From Spinacia oleracea (Eukaryota > Streptophyta > Magnoliopsida > Caryophyllales > Amaranthaceae), in the NCBI RefSeq assembly GCF_020520425.1, contig NC_079487.1:108038141-108102140 (forward strand): DNA of 64,000 bases, given 5' to 3'. The notes beneath the pieces were generated by a model. The model was given only the letters and a program-made list of their open reading frames with translations. It did no database searches and had not been told where the DNA came from. Shown here one piece after another: positions 1-11,272 of the stretch. The position numbers and the translations under genes are program-made. Numbering within the stretch: position 1 is the first letter of the stretch; each line of letters opens with the position of its first letter.

Positions 1-483
1 GAAGCCATTGTTGGTTTTGCATAGGAATTGTATTTGTTCGGTTCCATTATCTTTACAATACAATGTAAATTATATTGTATATAAAGGAAATCGCTGATTT
101 ATTAAATTGTATACAAGAAACATTCTTAAAATAAATTGTGTATAAACTGTAGTTAGTGTAAAGATGTAGTTGTAATATAAATTAGAATATGTAGTTTTTT
201 ATGAATTGATAATGAACCTATTTAATCCATTACCACTCAATCCGTTGTTTTTTACAATATTTGTTTTCGAGTTTGGTTATCGCAAACTTGTATTGGAGTA
301 AAATGTGGGATTCAGCCGGTATTATTCCAAGTTTAAGATTGTCAAACAATCACCCAACTTACTTAATACGTTACTTGAATGTATGCAACATGAAAAGGTT
401 TCCATAGCATTAGTTTAAGATTTTACAACAAAATATCGTTTATTACTAAGTCTTTCAGAATATTTCTAGCATCACAAGCGTCC

Positions 484-2108
484 TTAGTTCCAGAACGAGG
501 CCACAACATTGTTTATATAATCTTGATATTCCATTTCCATGTAATTCAGCTCAACATCTTGGTCAGGGCCTGCTACAAAATTACAATTGCTTAATTAGGA
601 ACCATATGAAAATAAACTTGAAATTGTTGTGTACGAGTATCATAACATTGGGTTAATTTGCATGTTACCTGCAATGTTAGTGTTGTCAATTGCTTGGTTG
701 AATGCGTTTGGTTCGTACGGTGCGGCTTGTGAGGGATTAAAGATTGCAGCCCACTCTTCCTCCCTAAACAGCCGTTCGACCCACGGTCCTTTGTAGTAAA
801 CCTTGGATATGACGTAACTTCCTTGTTCGTCTCCTAGATCATTGTCCGTAAGGTGGTACTCTTTCATCCTCCATAGCGTTTTTTCTCCACACCATTTGTA
901 CAACAAGATCTTGATTTCTCCTATCATTCTTCCAAACCTGTACACATATGTAGCCGAACCTGAGACTTTCCATTGGCCCCCAGTACGCGTCAATCTGTTA
1001 CGCACTCCTCCTCTTCTTACAAAGAAGAACCATGCATTTTCCCCAACGTCAATTGGTGACATCTGTGGTAGTTCCCATGGCTCGTAATTGTAGAATTCAA
1101 TTTCCTTTATTGCATCGCAACCTAAAGGTTGTTCCCTAATCTTTCTTTTGAGGTACCACACTAGTAGTTCCTCATTAGTCGGGTGGAACCTTAAACCAGG
1201 TGCAAGTTGCTGTCAATTTGTTTTAGGGTTAGTTAAACACAGGTATGCAATTGTATTACCAAAGGGGAAGCAAGCAGATGAACAATGTGATGATAATGTG
1301 ATTGTGCTACTATTTCAGTGACACAATTGTGTACAACGTACTCCATCTAACCCTATACTTCATTTCGTATTCTATTAATTATATATAGTAAATATATAAG
1401 TAATAAAATATAAGTAATATTATCAAATAAGTCGTATTCTTAGAAAATTAGTGTATAAATTTATTTCGTTTTAAATTGAATTGTGGTATAACAAGGTAGT
1501 ATGTTGTTGTTGTATTTAAAAAACTGAATTATAATATGGTCCTAAAAAGACGTCATTAGTCATAAATGCAATATTTTATTTTATTAATCAGTTAAATCCA
1601 CTAATGATGACTAGTGATGTAGGTCTTAGTATTGAGTGATTTGGTCAATTTATCCTCATATAATTCCATTTTAGTAAACCCTAATTAGCTGAGTAAATGA
1701 TTGTGTTGATTTCTACTTGATTGAATCTACATTGAACACTAGATCATTACCAGTACCAAAAACACAAGATCAACAAGAATACCAACAACAGATCGATCAA
1801 CAACAAACACAAAAACAGATATAGACAACAACACCAACAACAAATCCATCAACAACAACAGAAATAACTACAATCAACAACACCAACAGCAGATCTAGAC
1901 CAAGAACAAGAAGAAATTACCACAAAATGATCAACACCACTACAAAATCAACACCAAGAACATTAACAGGGAACATGCAGCTAAAGAATCGACCGGAAAA
2001 CAAAAAAAAACTCGATTTTAAGTAACATATTTTTAGTGGGAAATGCATAATTAGACAAAGAAATGGTTGGATCCATACCAAGTTTTCCCCCAAATTCTGA
2101 TTCTCCAT
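484..2108 (-). CDS. Short NAC-domain transcription factor, copy 1
   Basis: Three exons on the minus strand, 2079-2108, 669-1209 and 484-572, join in phase to a 219-aa protein. Exon 1 encodes only ten residues (MENQNLGENL) before a GTATGG donor. Exon 2 carries the NAC domain: subdomain A (LAPGLRFHPTNEELLVWYL), B (FYNYEPWELP), C (ENAWFFF, then EKTLWRMKEYHL) and D. NAC proteins are plant DNA-binding dimers in the nucleus. Exon 3 adds a 28-residue acidic/aromatic tail ending VASFWN. Its acceptor is a tandem NAGNAG, so one residue may vary. The usual WKATGxD DNA-contact strand reads WKVSGSA, so DNA binding may be altered or lost. The 219-aa length is short for NACs, which often have a long activation tail. 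Copy 2 lies in tandem upstream at 3.4-5.5 kb. Family assignment is firm; the exon ends are inferred. Confidence 0.85.
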
Positions 2109-2290
2109 AGTTGTTTGGGTTGTAGTGAATTATTTCGCGTTTTTGTTGAGAGAGAGAAACAGTCGTGTGAGAGTTTTATGGGTGTGAAATGTAGTTTTAT
2201 TGTAAACTTTGTGATGCTCGGACTAAAACTCCAGGGGAGTGAACTAAGTATTTGCATGTAAAGTGGAGTGAATTTTTAGTGACGTGTGTT

Positions 2291-2340
2291 AGTAGGGTGG
2301 AAGACAAAGGCTGATGTGATTCCCTTGTTGACCTATTGAA
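2291..2340 (-). promoter_or_regulatory. Shared upstream module, copy at NAC 1
   Basis: This block starts about 180 bp upstream of the NAC 1 start codon. It is nearly identical to blocks at 5714-5761 (upstream of NAC 2) and 7597-7646 (upstream of the F-box gene). The plus-strand core reads GTAGGGTGGAAGACAAAGG followed by YTGATGTGAT. Weaker similarity continues for about 300 bp further out. A regulatory role is inferred only from conservation and position. Confidence 0.6.
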
Positions 2341-2962
2341 TCCACTGTTTTGATAATTTTTTATGTAGTTGTTTATACTTTATTATTAAATTAAATTTTA
2401 TGTTATATATGTGCTTTAATTTGCATCAGTAATTGTAGTATGGAATATTATTCTTACATTAATAATAAACAGTACTATAGTATGCAGGAAAAGGGAAATT
2501 TTGGTTGTCATCATTACACTTTATTGAAGAAAAAAATTTTGACCTAGTAGTGTCATTCAATCAGTTTCCAAGTACATGTTGCAAATAGTTTACAAAATTG
2601 ATAACTCACCAATTAATCTTTTCGTCAAGTTTGTAATTGTATCGTAGTTATAACTAAAATATTTCACAATATGAAATACGAATTTTACGCTATTACGGGT
2701 TTGTTTTTTTTGTACTTATACTAATTAGTTTATTTTTTTGTACATTTTCTCATTTCCAATTCTTGGATTAGCTTATAATACAGTTTCTCATGTCGACCTA
2801 TTTACGGCGAATGTTATGGAAATAAAAATCGGAATAGAGTGTTTATTAATCCCAAAAACTTAGAGTTATGGAAATAAAATTCGGAATAGAGTGTTTATTT
2901 ATTCGTTGAGTTAGTTATGATAGTTGTTGACGAACAATCACCCAAATTACTTAATACGTTAG

Positions 2963-3305
2963 TTTTTTTTCCTAGGCAAGCAAGATCAAATAATGTTAAG
3001 CTCAAAACAGATTTACAAACTAAACTAACTCAAGGATGAAACAAACCAACTAGGTTGGACCATTCCATCAAAGCTAGAAACAGACTAACTTACATTTTTA
3101 GGTTAAAACAACCAAAATTCGATCTCTAACATTTTGCTTAACTCTAGCTACCATATTCTGAACAGTTGGAAAGGAAGCATTCCAAAAACAACCATTCTTA
3201 CGTGACCAAACAGCATACACTGCAGCAGCTAGCATTTGCAAAGATCACTTGCTTCCTAAACTTTGACATTCTTCCATGAGCAATACACCTCATGAGCTGC
3301 TGCTG
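2963..3305 (-). mobile_element. 5'-truncated LINE 3' end inserted downstream of NAC 2
   Basis: The insert starts on the plus strand with a poly-T run, which is the poly-A tail of a minus-strand element. Read on the minus strand, it encodes a typical LINE C-terminal piece (AAAVYAVWSRKNGCFWNAS). It is bounded by a perfect 13-bp target duplication, CTTAATACGTTAG, at 2950-2962 and 3306-3318. The paralogous flank of NAC 1 (about 345-400) has the uninterrupted sequence and so acts as an empty site. Confidence 0.85.
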
Positions 3306-3428
3306 CTTAATACGTTAGTTGTAATGTATGAAACATCAAAAGGTTACCACATCATAAGTGTCAATATATACAATAATAACCCGAGTAGTACTAATTCGAT
3401 CCCAAAATTCGCACCCTCACAAGCATGC

Positions 3429-5460
3429 TTAGTAGTTTAGCGATTCCACCATCAAGTTGAAATTTTCATTTTCTTCCATCTGCATCCCATTGTAATGGTT
3501 GTAGTTCATCGAATTCAGATCATTCGGAATATTGATTGCTACATAATTACAATGGCTAAGTTAGATGCCTTATGAATGAAATAGTTTATGATCAGTATGA
3601 AGGGGTGTTGCATGTTACCTTCATTGACATTGTCTTCAAATTCTGGCTCGATTGCGTTCTGGTGGTACGTTGCGGCTTGTGGTTGATCAAATTTTGCCGC
3701 CCATTCGTCCTCCACAAAGTGGCTTTGGGTCAATGTTCCTTTTTTGTAAAGCTTGCAGATGACGTACTTCCTTTGATCGTCGCCTAGGTTATTGTCCTTA
3801 AGGACGTATTCCTTCATCCTCCACAATGTCTTTTCCTTATCACGCAGTTCGTACACGAATCTTTTAACTTCTCCCACTATTGTTCCCGCACTAACCACAT
3901 TCCTAGCCGTACCGGTTATTTTCCACCTACCCGCCCTTGTCCTTCTGTTACGATTTCTTCCTCTTGCCACAAAGAAGAACCATCCATTCTCCCTATAGTC
4001 GATAGGTGATAGGTCCGGTAATTCCGATGGCTCGTGACGGTAGAAATCAACATCTGTAATTGTTTCCCAACCCAATGGTTTATCAGTAATCTTTCGTTTG
4101 AGGAAAAACACTATTAGTTCTTCATCCGTTGGGTTGAATCTCAATCCCGGTCCAAACTGTTAACAAGAGGATGCAACCAGATTAATAGGATGGAAGCAGA
4201 AATAAAATGGCTGCAAGAAAATTTAAACATGGTATAACGATGGTATCTAGAAGCACTACTTTTTGAAGAATACCAAATTAGGTTGACCAACAACATGACG
4301 ACCTTAGATTAAAACCCTATAAGTTTCATAGCTTCTAAATTGAACACAAGATCAAAAACAATATTAAGTGAAATTAGTAGAACATGTACTTATGTGGTTC
4401 CTTTAAATTGAAAAATATGTACTTAGTTATTTCCAATAAATAACTATCTTGAAGTGAACCTTCAATGTTATTACATTGTTCCAATAAATGTGAACTTACA
4501 ATTTCATTACATTGTTTCATTTTTTTTGTTTGTGTTGGTTATTTTTAATTGCTGTAAAATTGTATTACATTATTTCATTCATGTGTCGATATTTGTTTAT
4601 TAATTAGGATATTTATAATAAATCATTTCACACGTATATACAGTTTAATTAGGATATTTATAATAAATCATTTTTAGGACATGTAATTGTTTTGTGTCTT
4701 AGTCATGTCACTAATAATTAGCTAAATATTTTCATGGACATAGTCTGACCAACTTGAAGTAAGATTTTGAGCCCAATAATCTATATAATTTAACTATAGT
4801 ATCCCGTATTTAGTTGTCATTAACAGTTTTTAAAATGTAACGATGTTCTTAAAAAGCTGTTAGTAGTCATAATGTGCTAAATATTAGGAGTTAATCACAT
4901 TAAATGAAGTAATTGGTGTTAGTAGTCATAATTTGTTAGTAGTCTTAAGTAAAATGTAACGATGTTCTTAAAAAGCTGTTAGTAGTCTTAAGTAATTGGT
5001 GTGTTCGAAAACACCAATACACTCCCAATGAATCCTATTTATTAATCATTAGCAACACACGAAATCCACACTAATTTAGATGGGTGTTGTGTCCATGACA
5101 TCATCCCCAAAATGGAAATCAACAACAACACCAAATTAATTCTCACCATACGAAAATAAAAAACAACACACGACTAAAAAAAATTAAGAGAAGAAATTTA
5201 ATATATGCACACGAACAACACATTAACAACAGCAACACCAAAATGGAAATCAATTTCAACAGATCAGCACAAAATTACTACAACCTTCACAACAACACCA
5301 CCAAGAACAATGTGGAAAATTTCCCAATTTGTAATTAATCGAACCAAAAAACCAAAGGAAAACGCCATTTAGTATAATGAAATTAGGAAACAATTAAGGA
5401 AAATAGACAAAAAATTGGTTGGATCCATACCAAGTGTGGCCCAATATTCGGATTTTCCAT
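3429..5460 (-). CDS. Short NAC-domain transcription factor, copy 2
   Basis: Exons 5431-5460, 3619-4156 and 3429-3538 join in phase to 225 aa. The layout matches copy 1: a ten-residue first exon (MENPNIGPHL), one long NAC-domain exon (FGPGLRFNPTDEEL, DFYRHEPSELP, ENGWFFF, KTLWRMKEYVL) and a short last exon ending MVESLNY. Intron positions and phases are the same in both copies, and similarity extends into the promoters, so this is a tandem duplication. The DNA-contact strand reads WKITGTA instead of WKATGxD, as in copy 1. The first intron is 1.27 kb against 0.87 kb in copy 1. The region just upstream of the start codon holds a (TG)n(GA)n microsatellite. Family call is firm; function is unknown. 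Confidence 0.86.
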
Positions 5461-5502
5461 AGTTGATTGTGCTTTAGCTTCCTCTTTTGTGGGTTTTTTT
5501 TT

Positions 5503-5549
<47 letters not shown>
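5503..5549. repeat. (TG)n(GA)n microsatellite in the NAC 2 leader
   Basis: A TG run passes directly into a GA run. On the minus strand this is a CT/CA-rich tract in the 5' leader of NAC 2, about 45 bp before its start codon. CT-rich leaders are common in plant genes. Confidence 0.9.
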
Positions 5550-5554
<5 letters not shown>

Positions 5555-5713
5555 TGGTGCTTCAAGTGAGTTTTGTGATATGTTGGTGATTGAATGAAGT
5601 TATTGAAAAAGGTGGTGTGCCTTGTAAGCTTTGTGGTGGTCGGACTAAAACAGACAGGGGAGTGAACTGAGTTTTTGCATGTAAAGTGGACTAAATTCTG
5701 AGTGAGGTATGGT

Positions 5714-5761
5714 AGTAGGGTGGAAGACAAAGGTTGATGTGATTGCCTTGTTGACTTTTGA
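5714..5761 (-). promoter_or_regulatory. Shared upstream module, copy at NAC 2
   Basis: Second copy of the module described at 2291-2340. It lies about 255 bp upstream of the NAC 2 start. It differs from the NAC 1 copy at only a few positions over about 45 bp. Confidence 0.6.
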
Positions 5762-6538
5762 TACTCCAAATTTTTTTAATTTTATTTATTTAATTGTCTA
5801 TACCTTATTATTTAATATATTTTTATGTTATATATGTGATTTAATTTATTTCACTAACTCAAGTATGGAATATTAAACATGCAGTAAAAATAATAAATTC
5901 CAGGAAATGCAGGAGTAAGAGTTAATTGTATCGAAAGAAGGGAAATTATGCCTGTCATCATGACGCTTATTTAACATTTTTTTTTTCTAATTAATGTTAT
6001 TCATTCAAATTTCAAGTAAATGGTGCACAAAATTGTTAACTAAGTTAAATTTTTTTTTTTTTTTACTACGACTTGGAATGTAGACGTAGGTTTCACTAAA
6101 ATGTGTCTAAATGATTTTTACATTTGTTGGGCACAGTAAATCTGGTTTTAATGTTACGTGATTAATTAACTGATTTTTGGAAGCGTAGTGTATAATTGGA
6201 ACAATACGGTTTCTTATTATAACTTATAAGAACTTATACTTTATTTGTTGCATTGTTTTGTAAATTTTCAAGGTATATTACATCAAAAGTGAAAATACAT
6301 CAAAAGGGAAAATACATCAAAAGGAATAGGAAATGTCATATAGTTATGCAATATTTCTTAAGGTATATTACATTAAAAGTCAAAATACGTCAAAATGTAT
6401 AGTACACCTTAGGGTATATTACATCAAAATGGTCATTGGATCCAAATAAATTCTAAAGACACAAAAAGTTATATGAGGTTCCATTGATCGTTTCCTACAC
6501 TCAATGACTTTCCCCACAGCATTAGATAATGAATTTGT
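5762..6538. other. Gene-free stretch with short local repeats
   Basis: No coding region is seen. Around 6265-6435 the phrase 'ggtatattacatcaaaa' recurs several times with small changes, as an irregular short tandem repeat. The part nearest NAC 2 is its distal promoter, alignable with that of NAC 1. Confidence 0.5.
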
Positions 6539-7391
6539 CTACCAACTATCGTCCATAATTTCATCACAATAAAATATTGTGCTAAATGCAAAATCTCTCC
6601 AACTTTTGCACACCTTTGCTAGTTGCAATGCTTCTATGCCAGTGAAACGTGAAAAAATCAACTTCCCCATAATCTCTTCGTCGAAGATAGCCACGTGAGG
6701 GACTGGTTGACGCTGCACGTTTCGTGTAACAATGAAATTAAGTGTAGTAAACATATTCACCCAGCTCATACTTTCAAGTATTCAACAAATTATAAACTAA
6801 CTATAGAATTTAATATGTTTCGGTTCTTAAAAATGAAAAAAACACTATAATGCAAGTAAAACGTAGTGTATGTCGTATTAATATAAGTAATTGGTGTTGC
6901 TTAAACTTATTATGAAGTTATTAATGAATAAACAACTACTCAACAGTTAACTAAAAACAAATTGACCACATATTACTTAATCAATTGTTATGGATAAATT
7001 AAATCACACAAAATTGGTCAATATGGCCACCATACATTCCCAATTTAGAATCCAAATATTGGTCCTTTTTAATACATTGATGAATTGTACTTTAGATTAA
7101 TGCAATAGATGAACAATCCTTAAGTCGTTTGCAAATGGTTATTCAACAACATCATTGACAGGTAATACAAGTACAAATATTGGATCTAATTGTAAGCAAA
7201 AGCACACACATTTTATTCGCCCAATAGAATATATTTACCATCAACCGAATCAGAAAATTATATCATTTAATTACCACAACATTAGTAAATGTACGAGGAA
7301 CTAATCAAACAATGGATGGTATTCATACCACGTTCAATTCACTAGTCGGATCTGCTAGCTGTTGATCTTTATCTTGCGGAGGAAATTCCAT
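6539..7391 (-). CDS. Minimal F-box protein
   Basis: Two exons, 7329-7391 and 6539-6712, join in phase 0 to a 78-aa protein. Exon 1 (starting MEFPPQDKDQQ) is polar. Exon 2 holds one F-box-like motif, with the characteristic LQLAKVCKSWRDFAFS stretch in its second half. F-box proteins link substrates to SKP1 in SCF ubiquitin ligases. This one lacks the kelch, LRR or FBA substrate domain, because a stop follows 20 residues after the motif. It may be a truncated gene, a SKP1-binding micro-protein, or a gene with further exons I did not find. Its promoter is homologous to those of the two NAC genes next door. The exon 2 acceptor (after ACGTGCAG) is the best fit but not the only option. Confidence 0.55.
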
Positions 7392-7596
7392 GATTTGTGA
7401 CGCAAAATCCTGTTGTGCGTGGGTTTTATTTCCTTAGAATGGGGTTATGTTTTTGTGATTGGGATGTTTGTAGGATTTTTGAAGTTGTGGGGTTGAGGAG
7501 TGGAAGGGAAGCCTTTGTTAAGTTCGATTAAATGACAATGGGAAGAGTGTGCTCAGTTGTAGGCTGTACAAGAAATGCAGTAGTCTGAAATTGGAG

Positions 7597-7646
7597 AGTA
7601 GGGCGGTCGACAAAGGTCGATGTGATGTCCTTGCTGACCTTTTGAT
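7597..7646 (-). promoter_or_regulatory. Shared upstream module, copy at the F-box gene
   Basis: Third copy of the module at 2291-2340, about 205 bp upstream of the F-box start codon. The core reads GTAGGGCGGTCGACAAAGG. It is more diverged than the two NAC copies are from each other, but collinear with them. Confidence 0.55.
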
Positions 7647-7649
7647 TCC

Positions 7650-8186
7650 CTTTTTAAAATAGAAACCATTATTTTTCTATTTATGTGGATTGACGTCGTT
7701 TTTAATAATTAATACGTCCCAGCTAGTTTTTTTATTAAAGTCGTGTATGGAAAAATAAACAGATATTCATATTTATTAATTCCCACTTTTGGAGACTTTA
7801 TAGTTAAATTTATCGAAAGGGGGTAAAGCGAAGATGTGATGTTTATGATTAGTTTTTGGTAAATAGTGACATTGAATGGTCATTACATTGACATGGTGTT
7901 ATGTTTTAAATGTAGTTGAGTTAATTCTGATCTCTAAGTCCTTTCCCTAGTTATAAATTTTTACCTCTCATCAGTCCAACCAAATTGTCTAGAATATGAA
8001 ACAAGTTAATGACGTACACTTGTATTAAAAATGTGTATTCTTTGAAATTAGTACAATCGTTTTATTTAGGGAAAATTAAGTACAATCGGTTAACTCTAAC
8101 TTACGACGGAAGCATCACATTTCCTTAATAAAGCATACTAGATTATTTAAAGTCGTTCACAACGTTTTTTGGGAAGATTGCACATC
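7650..8186. other. Gene-free stretch
   Basis: This is AT-rich sequence between the F-box promoter and the 3' end of the zinc-finger gene. The first 250 bp still align loosely with the NAC distal promoters. I see no ORF, RNA gene or element ends here. Confidence 0.4.
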
Positions 8187-8720
8187 TTAAAACCCAATTG
8201 CATAAATTAGCATAGCAAAAGAGATCATGAATGCCATCTTGTACATCAAATTTTCGTCATTACGTGCTTTTTCAATCTGTACCAGTAGAGTCTTATTGTC
8301 ACCCTCAAGCATTTTTATTTTATCTTTGAGTACGATGTTGTCCAAAATTATCATCTCCTTTTCAAGCTTGACACGCACATTCTCATCTTGCAGCCTTGAA
8401 ATTGCCTGTTGGAGTACCTCTATGATGTCATTGTTGTTGTCATTCTCCCAAGTGAAAAAACCACAGTTATCATCCTGAATATAGATGTATGGAAGGAGTA
8501 TGTATTAGATTGGAAAATTGCTTTATTTTAAACATCACTTTCATGTATTACTTACCTTCCAGGACGGGCATGAGTAAAACCGTTGCCCAGCGTTTTTTGT
8601 GTGTTTACATAGTTGAAGTTTGGCTTTGTGACCATGGTAGCATAACAAGTGCTTCCCATTATGCACACGGCTGTGTCTAGTTGACGCGGATGAGTTTTGC
8701 GAATCGTTTTCTATGACCAT
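8187..8720 (-). CDS. GRF-type zinc finger, coiled-coil, tail-anchored protein
   Basis: Exons 8556-8720 and 8187-8474 join in phase 0 to 150 aa. Residues 26-64 resemble a zf-GRF motif: CYHG, then NAGQRFYSCPSWK, then CGFFTWE. The likely zinc ligands are C27, H29, C51 and C59. A heptad-rich coiled coil fills roughly 68-130 (LQQAISRLQDENVRVKLEKE onward). The last 16 residues (MAFMISFAMLIYAIGF) are hydrophobic, consistent with a C-terminal membrane anchor. Short plant proteins with this zf-GRF, coiled-coil and C-terminal TM order form a large family of unknown function. GRF fingers in other proteins bind single-stranded nucleic acid. The intron falls between the third and fourth ligands. The gene looks intact. 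Confidence 0.75.
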
Positions 8721-9149
8721 ATTTGTATGTGTTTGAACTACCTATTTTGAGTTGAATTGATAGTGCATATGTTGTGGTTGGATTAGTTTCAGAAGTTGAC
8801 TTACTTATAGTCCTTCCAGCCTGAAGTAATTTAAAAAAACGGTACAATTTCAATATGACCGTTACATGGTTGTTCATTGGTCATACTTAGTATTACACAT
8901 CATACATGATAAATAAATTTACACAATTAGAGATTTAATAAAATATACTTACGATGTATAGAATAATAAATGGCCATACACAATAACTGAGTAGCATTTT
9001 ATTTGCACAACAAATGTTTCCATAGTTGGGCCCAGAACGGACCCCACAATAAAAAATGTAAAAAACGCTTTTCTATTACATTCATGCACACTTATACATA
9101 ATTGAATTTAGAAAAATCAAAATAATACAAAATTGAAATGTAAATCTAA
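8721..9149. other. Intergenic stretch
   Basis: Upstream region of the zf-GRF gene and downstream region of the PB1-like gene. It is AT-rich, with no recognisable repeat ends or coding signal. Confidence 0.4.
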
Positions 9150-10784
9150 TTACTTCTCACCATTGACATAACCCCCCACTACCTCGCCGAAACCATAGCC
9201 ACCGTCCGGACCTTGGTCTGATTTCAAAATCCTATCCACACTTTCTTGGTCCCAAACACGAAGACGACTTGATTTTGGAAATATGTGAAGGTTTGCTCTA
9301 GGTGACGCCAGCCTGTCGATGTATATAATCTGGTAAGAGTAGAGTAATTGTTTTAGCATAAACACAATGCAGACATAATTGCAAACTATGAAGCATTGTT
9401 TTGCAAAGTAGGGACTCACGAGCAAAAGCAGAGTACACCCCCCGTATCCTTCCTTTGAGGCATTGAATTTGTTTCCATATTTCACAAGCCAGTCCAGTAC
9501 ATAACGTCCCCAATTATACTCGGATGCTTTACTCGCTATCTGGAGGACGCTGAGATGCAAAGGGCTTATCCAGCCACACTTTTGTGTTGGACATAAAATG
9601 GTTCCTAGTGCGTACAATAAGAAGTGCCTTTGAAATGACTCTTTCTCTGGTCCTTGGCATACTATTTTATCAAAAACCTCAGACTGTGTTACAGTTCCGT
9701 ACATTGTGTTCTTGTATAACTTCTTATTGTTTAGCGCGGTACTCTTGTTTGACAAACTTGGATGCATCAAAGCCTTATCAGATGGTATTCCTAAAACCGA
9801 ATTCACCATTTCCTCATCAATTCTAACCCTATAGTTATCCCTTACTGTTAATTGTAAGGTTTTGGGGTCAAACCTAGAAGTAATCCAATACCCGAACTTT
9901 GGGTCAATACTGTTAATCCTCGTGAATAAAAGTTCCTCAAAGCCCATATCAACAATCCACATCTTTTGTTTCGGTGTTAATTTCTCTACTAGAATTGCGA
10001 ATTGACTAAGAGCACATCCCATTCCCGGAATCTGTAAATATGGTATTTTTTTAGTTTGGTAAGACATGTTTAATTAAATCAACATTTCCATTGTGTACAA
10101 AAGTAGCCTCACATTTAAGACACACAAAAAATCTAGCACTTAAAAAAATATGTCCTACTAATGTGACGCATAAATAATGTATCCCGGACATAACTTAAAT
10201 TTAGCCAATGGTGTAAAATATAATTGATTTACCTTGCGAATAACAGGTTCTTTATTGAAACCATTTTGCGAATCAGAGCTGTCCGATTCTTTTCCACTCG
10301 ATTTCCTATTCTGTTAATAATGTAATTTATTTATATTTATTAGGGAAAGCATATATGAGGTATTGAAAACTCAATACGTCGGTAAACATTGTATGAATAA
10401 ATAAAGAACACTTACCCTAGGTTTTTTGGTAGACGTTGTTGGGTCAGCCGCCACCTTACGTTTTGCAGCCCCCTTCCCTTCTTCTTCAACATCTCGATGT
10501 TGAACGACGATATGTATCACCGGATTTGATTTGGTAAGCTCCAAAAGATTGTAAAAGTCATCTGGATCTGTGATTGCAATACCGTCCTCATGAAATCTAT
10601 TCATATCTTCAACATACCAGATCGTGTATTCTTTTTTGCAGCCTAATTTGTCAATTAGCTTGTGCGTATGATTAAGACTTAATCGATTTCTACTCGTGAT
10701 AATCGTCTCTGACAATCCTTGCTCGTACCCACGTTTTGGATGAAATATGAACTTCCCATGATACCAAATGTTAAGGACAACCAT
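9150..10784 (-). CDS. PB1-like domain plus plant-mobile-domain-like protein
   Basis: Four exons, 10416-10784, 10233-10310, 9420-10031 and 9150-9329, all joined by phase-0 introns, give 412 aa. Residues 1-105 (MVVLNIWYHGKF..., YTIWYVEDMN, VIHIVVQHRD) resemble the PB1-like N-terminal domain of many plant MULE-related and orphan proteins. A Lys/Arg/Ser-rich linker follows. Residues about 150-400 form a helical domain with the signature VRDNYRVRIDEEMVNSVLG, also found in the 829-aa gene at 14.8-18.6 kb. There the last intron falls at the matching place (LLLL|IIYIDR here, FVLL|IAYLDR there), so the two share an ancestor. The domain resembles the plant mobile domain/DUF1985 group by pattern only. 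No catalytic motif is seen and no function can be assigned. Confidence 0.6.
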
Positions 10785-11272
10785 GGAAGTCCAATTGCAA
10801 AGCCTGTGACATATCAAATTAAAGTTTTCTTTGTAAAAGGGGATCTAACAACAAAAACAACAACTGAATCGGTGTAAAATTGGCAAGAAATTACCTTTTT
10901 TTTTCCTCTTTGGAGAGCATTTTTTGGGGATTTATTCCTCAATATCAAGTATATTTTTGATTTGTTGTTTTTTGTAGAGAGTGTTGTTTGTCTTCAAAGG
11001 TGTGAGTGAAAAAGCGATGTTTCCAAAGGCACAGTCTCAAAAGCGATGCTGACAGGTAAAGCGTGATGTACGACAATTTAATTTTCCATACGTAATAAAA
11101 AGTACATAATTAATAAATACCAACAGGTAAATTTTTTTTTCTACAATAGATGAAAACATTAAAAACGGCGACATACATTTAATAAATATCTCCGAGTTTA
11201 TAATTAAACTATGAATTAATCTTGGGATGCGATTAAACAAATGTAGAACAACAGATTATCAATTACTGAATT
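10785..11272. other. Intergenic stretch
   Basis: Upstream region of the PB1-like gene. 'aaaagcgatg' occurs twice within 40 bp near 11010-11050. Nothing else is recognisable. Confidence 0.35.
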
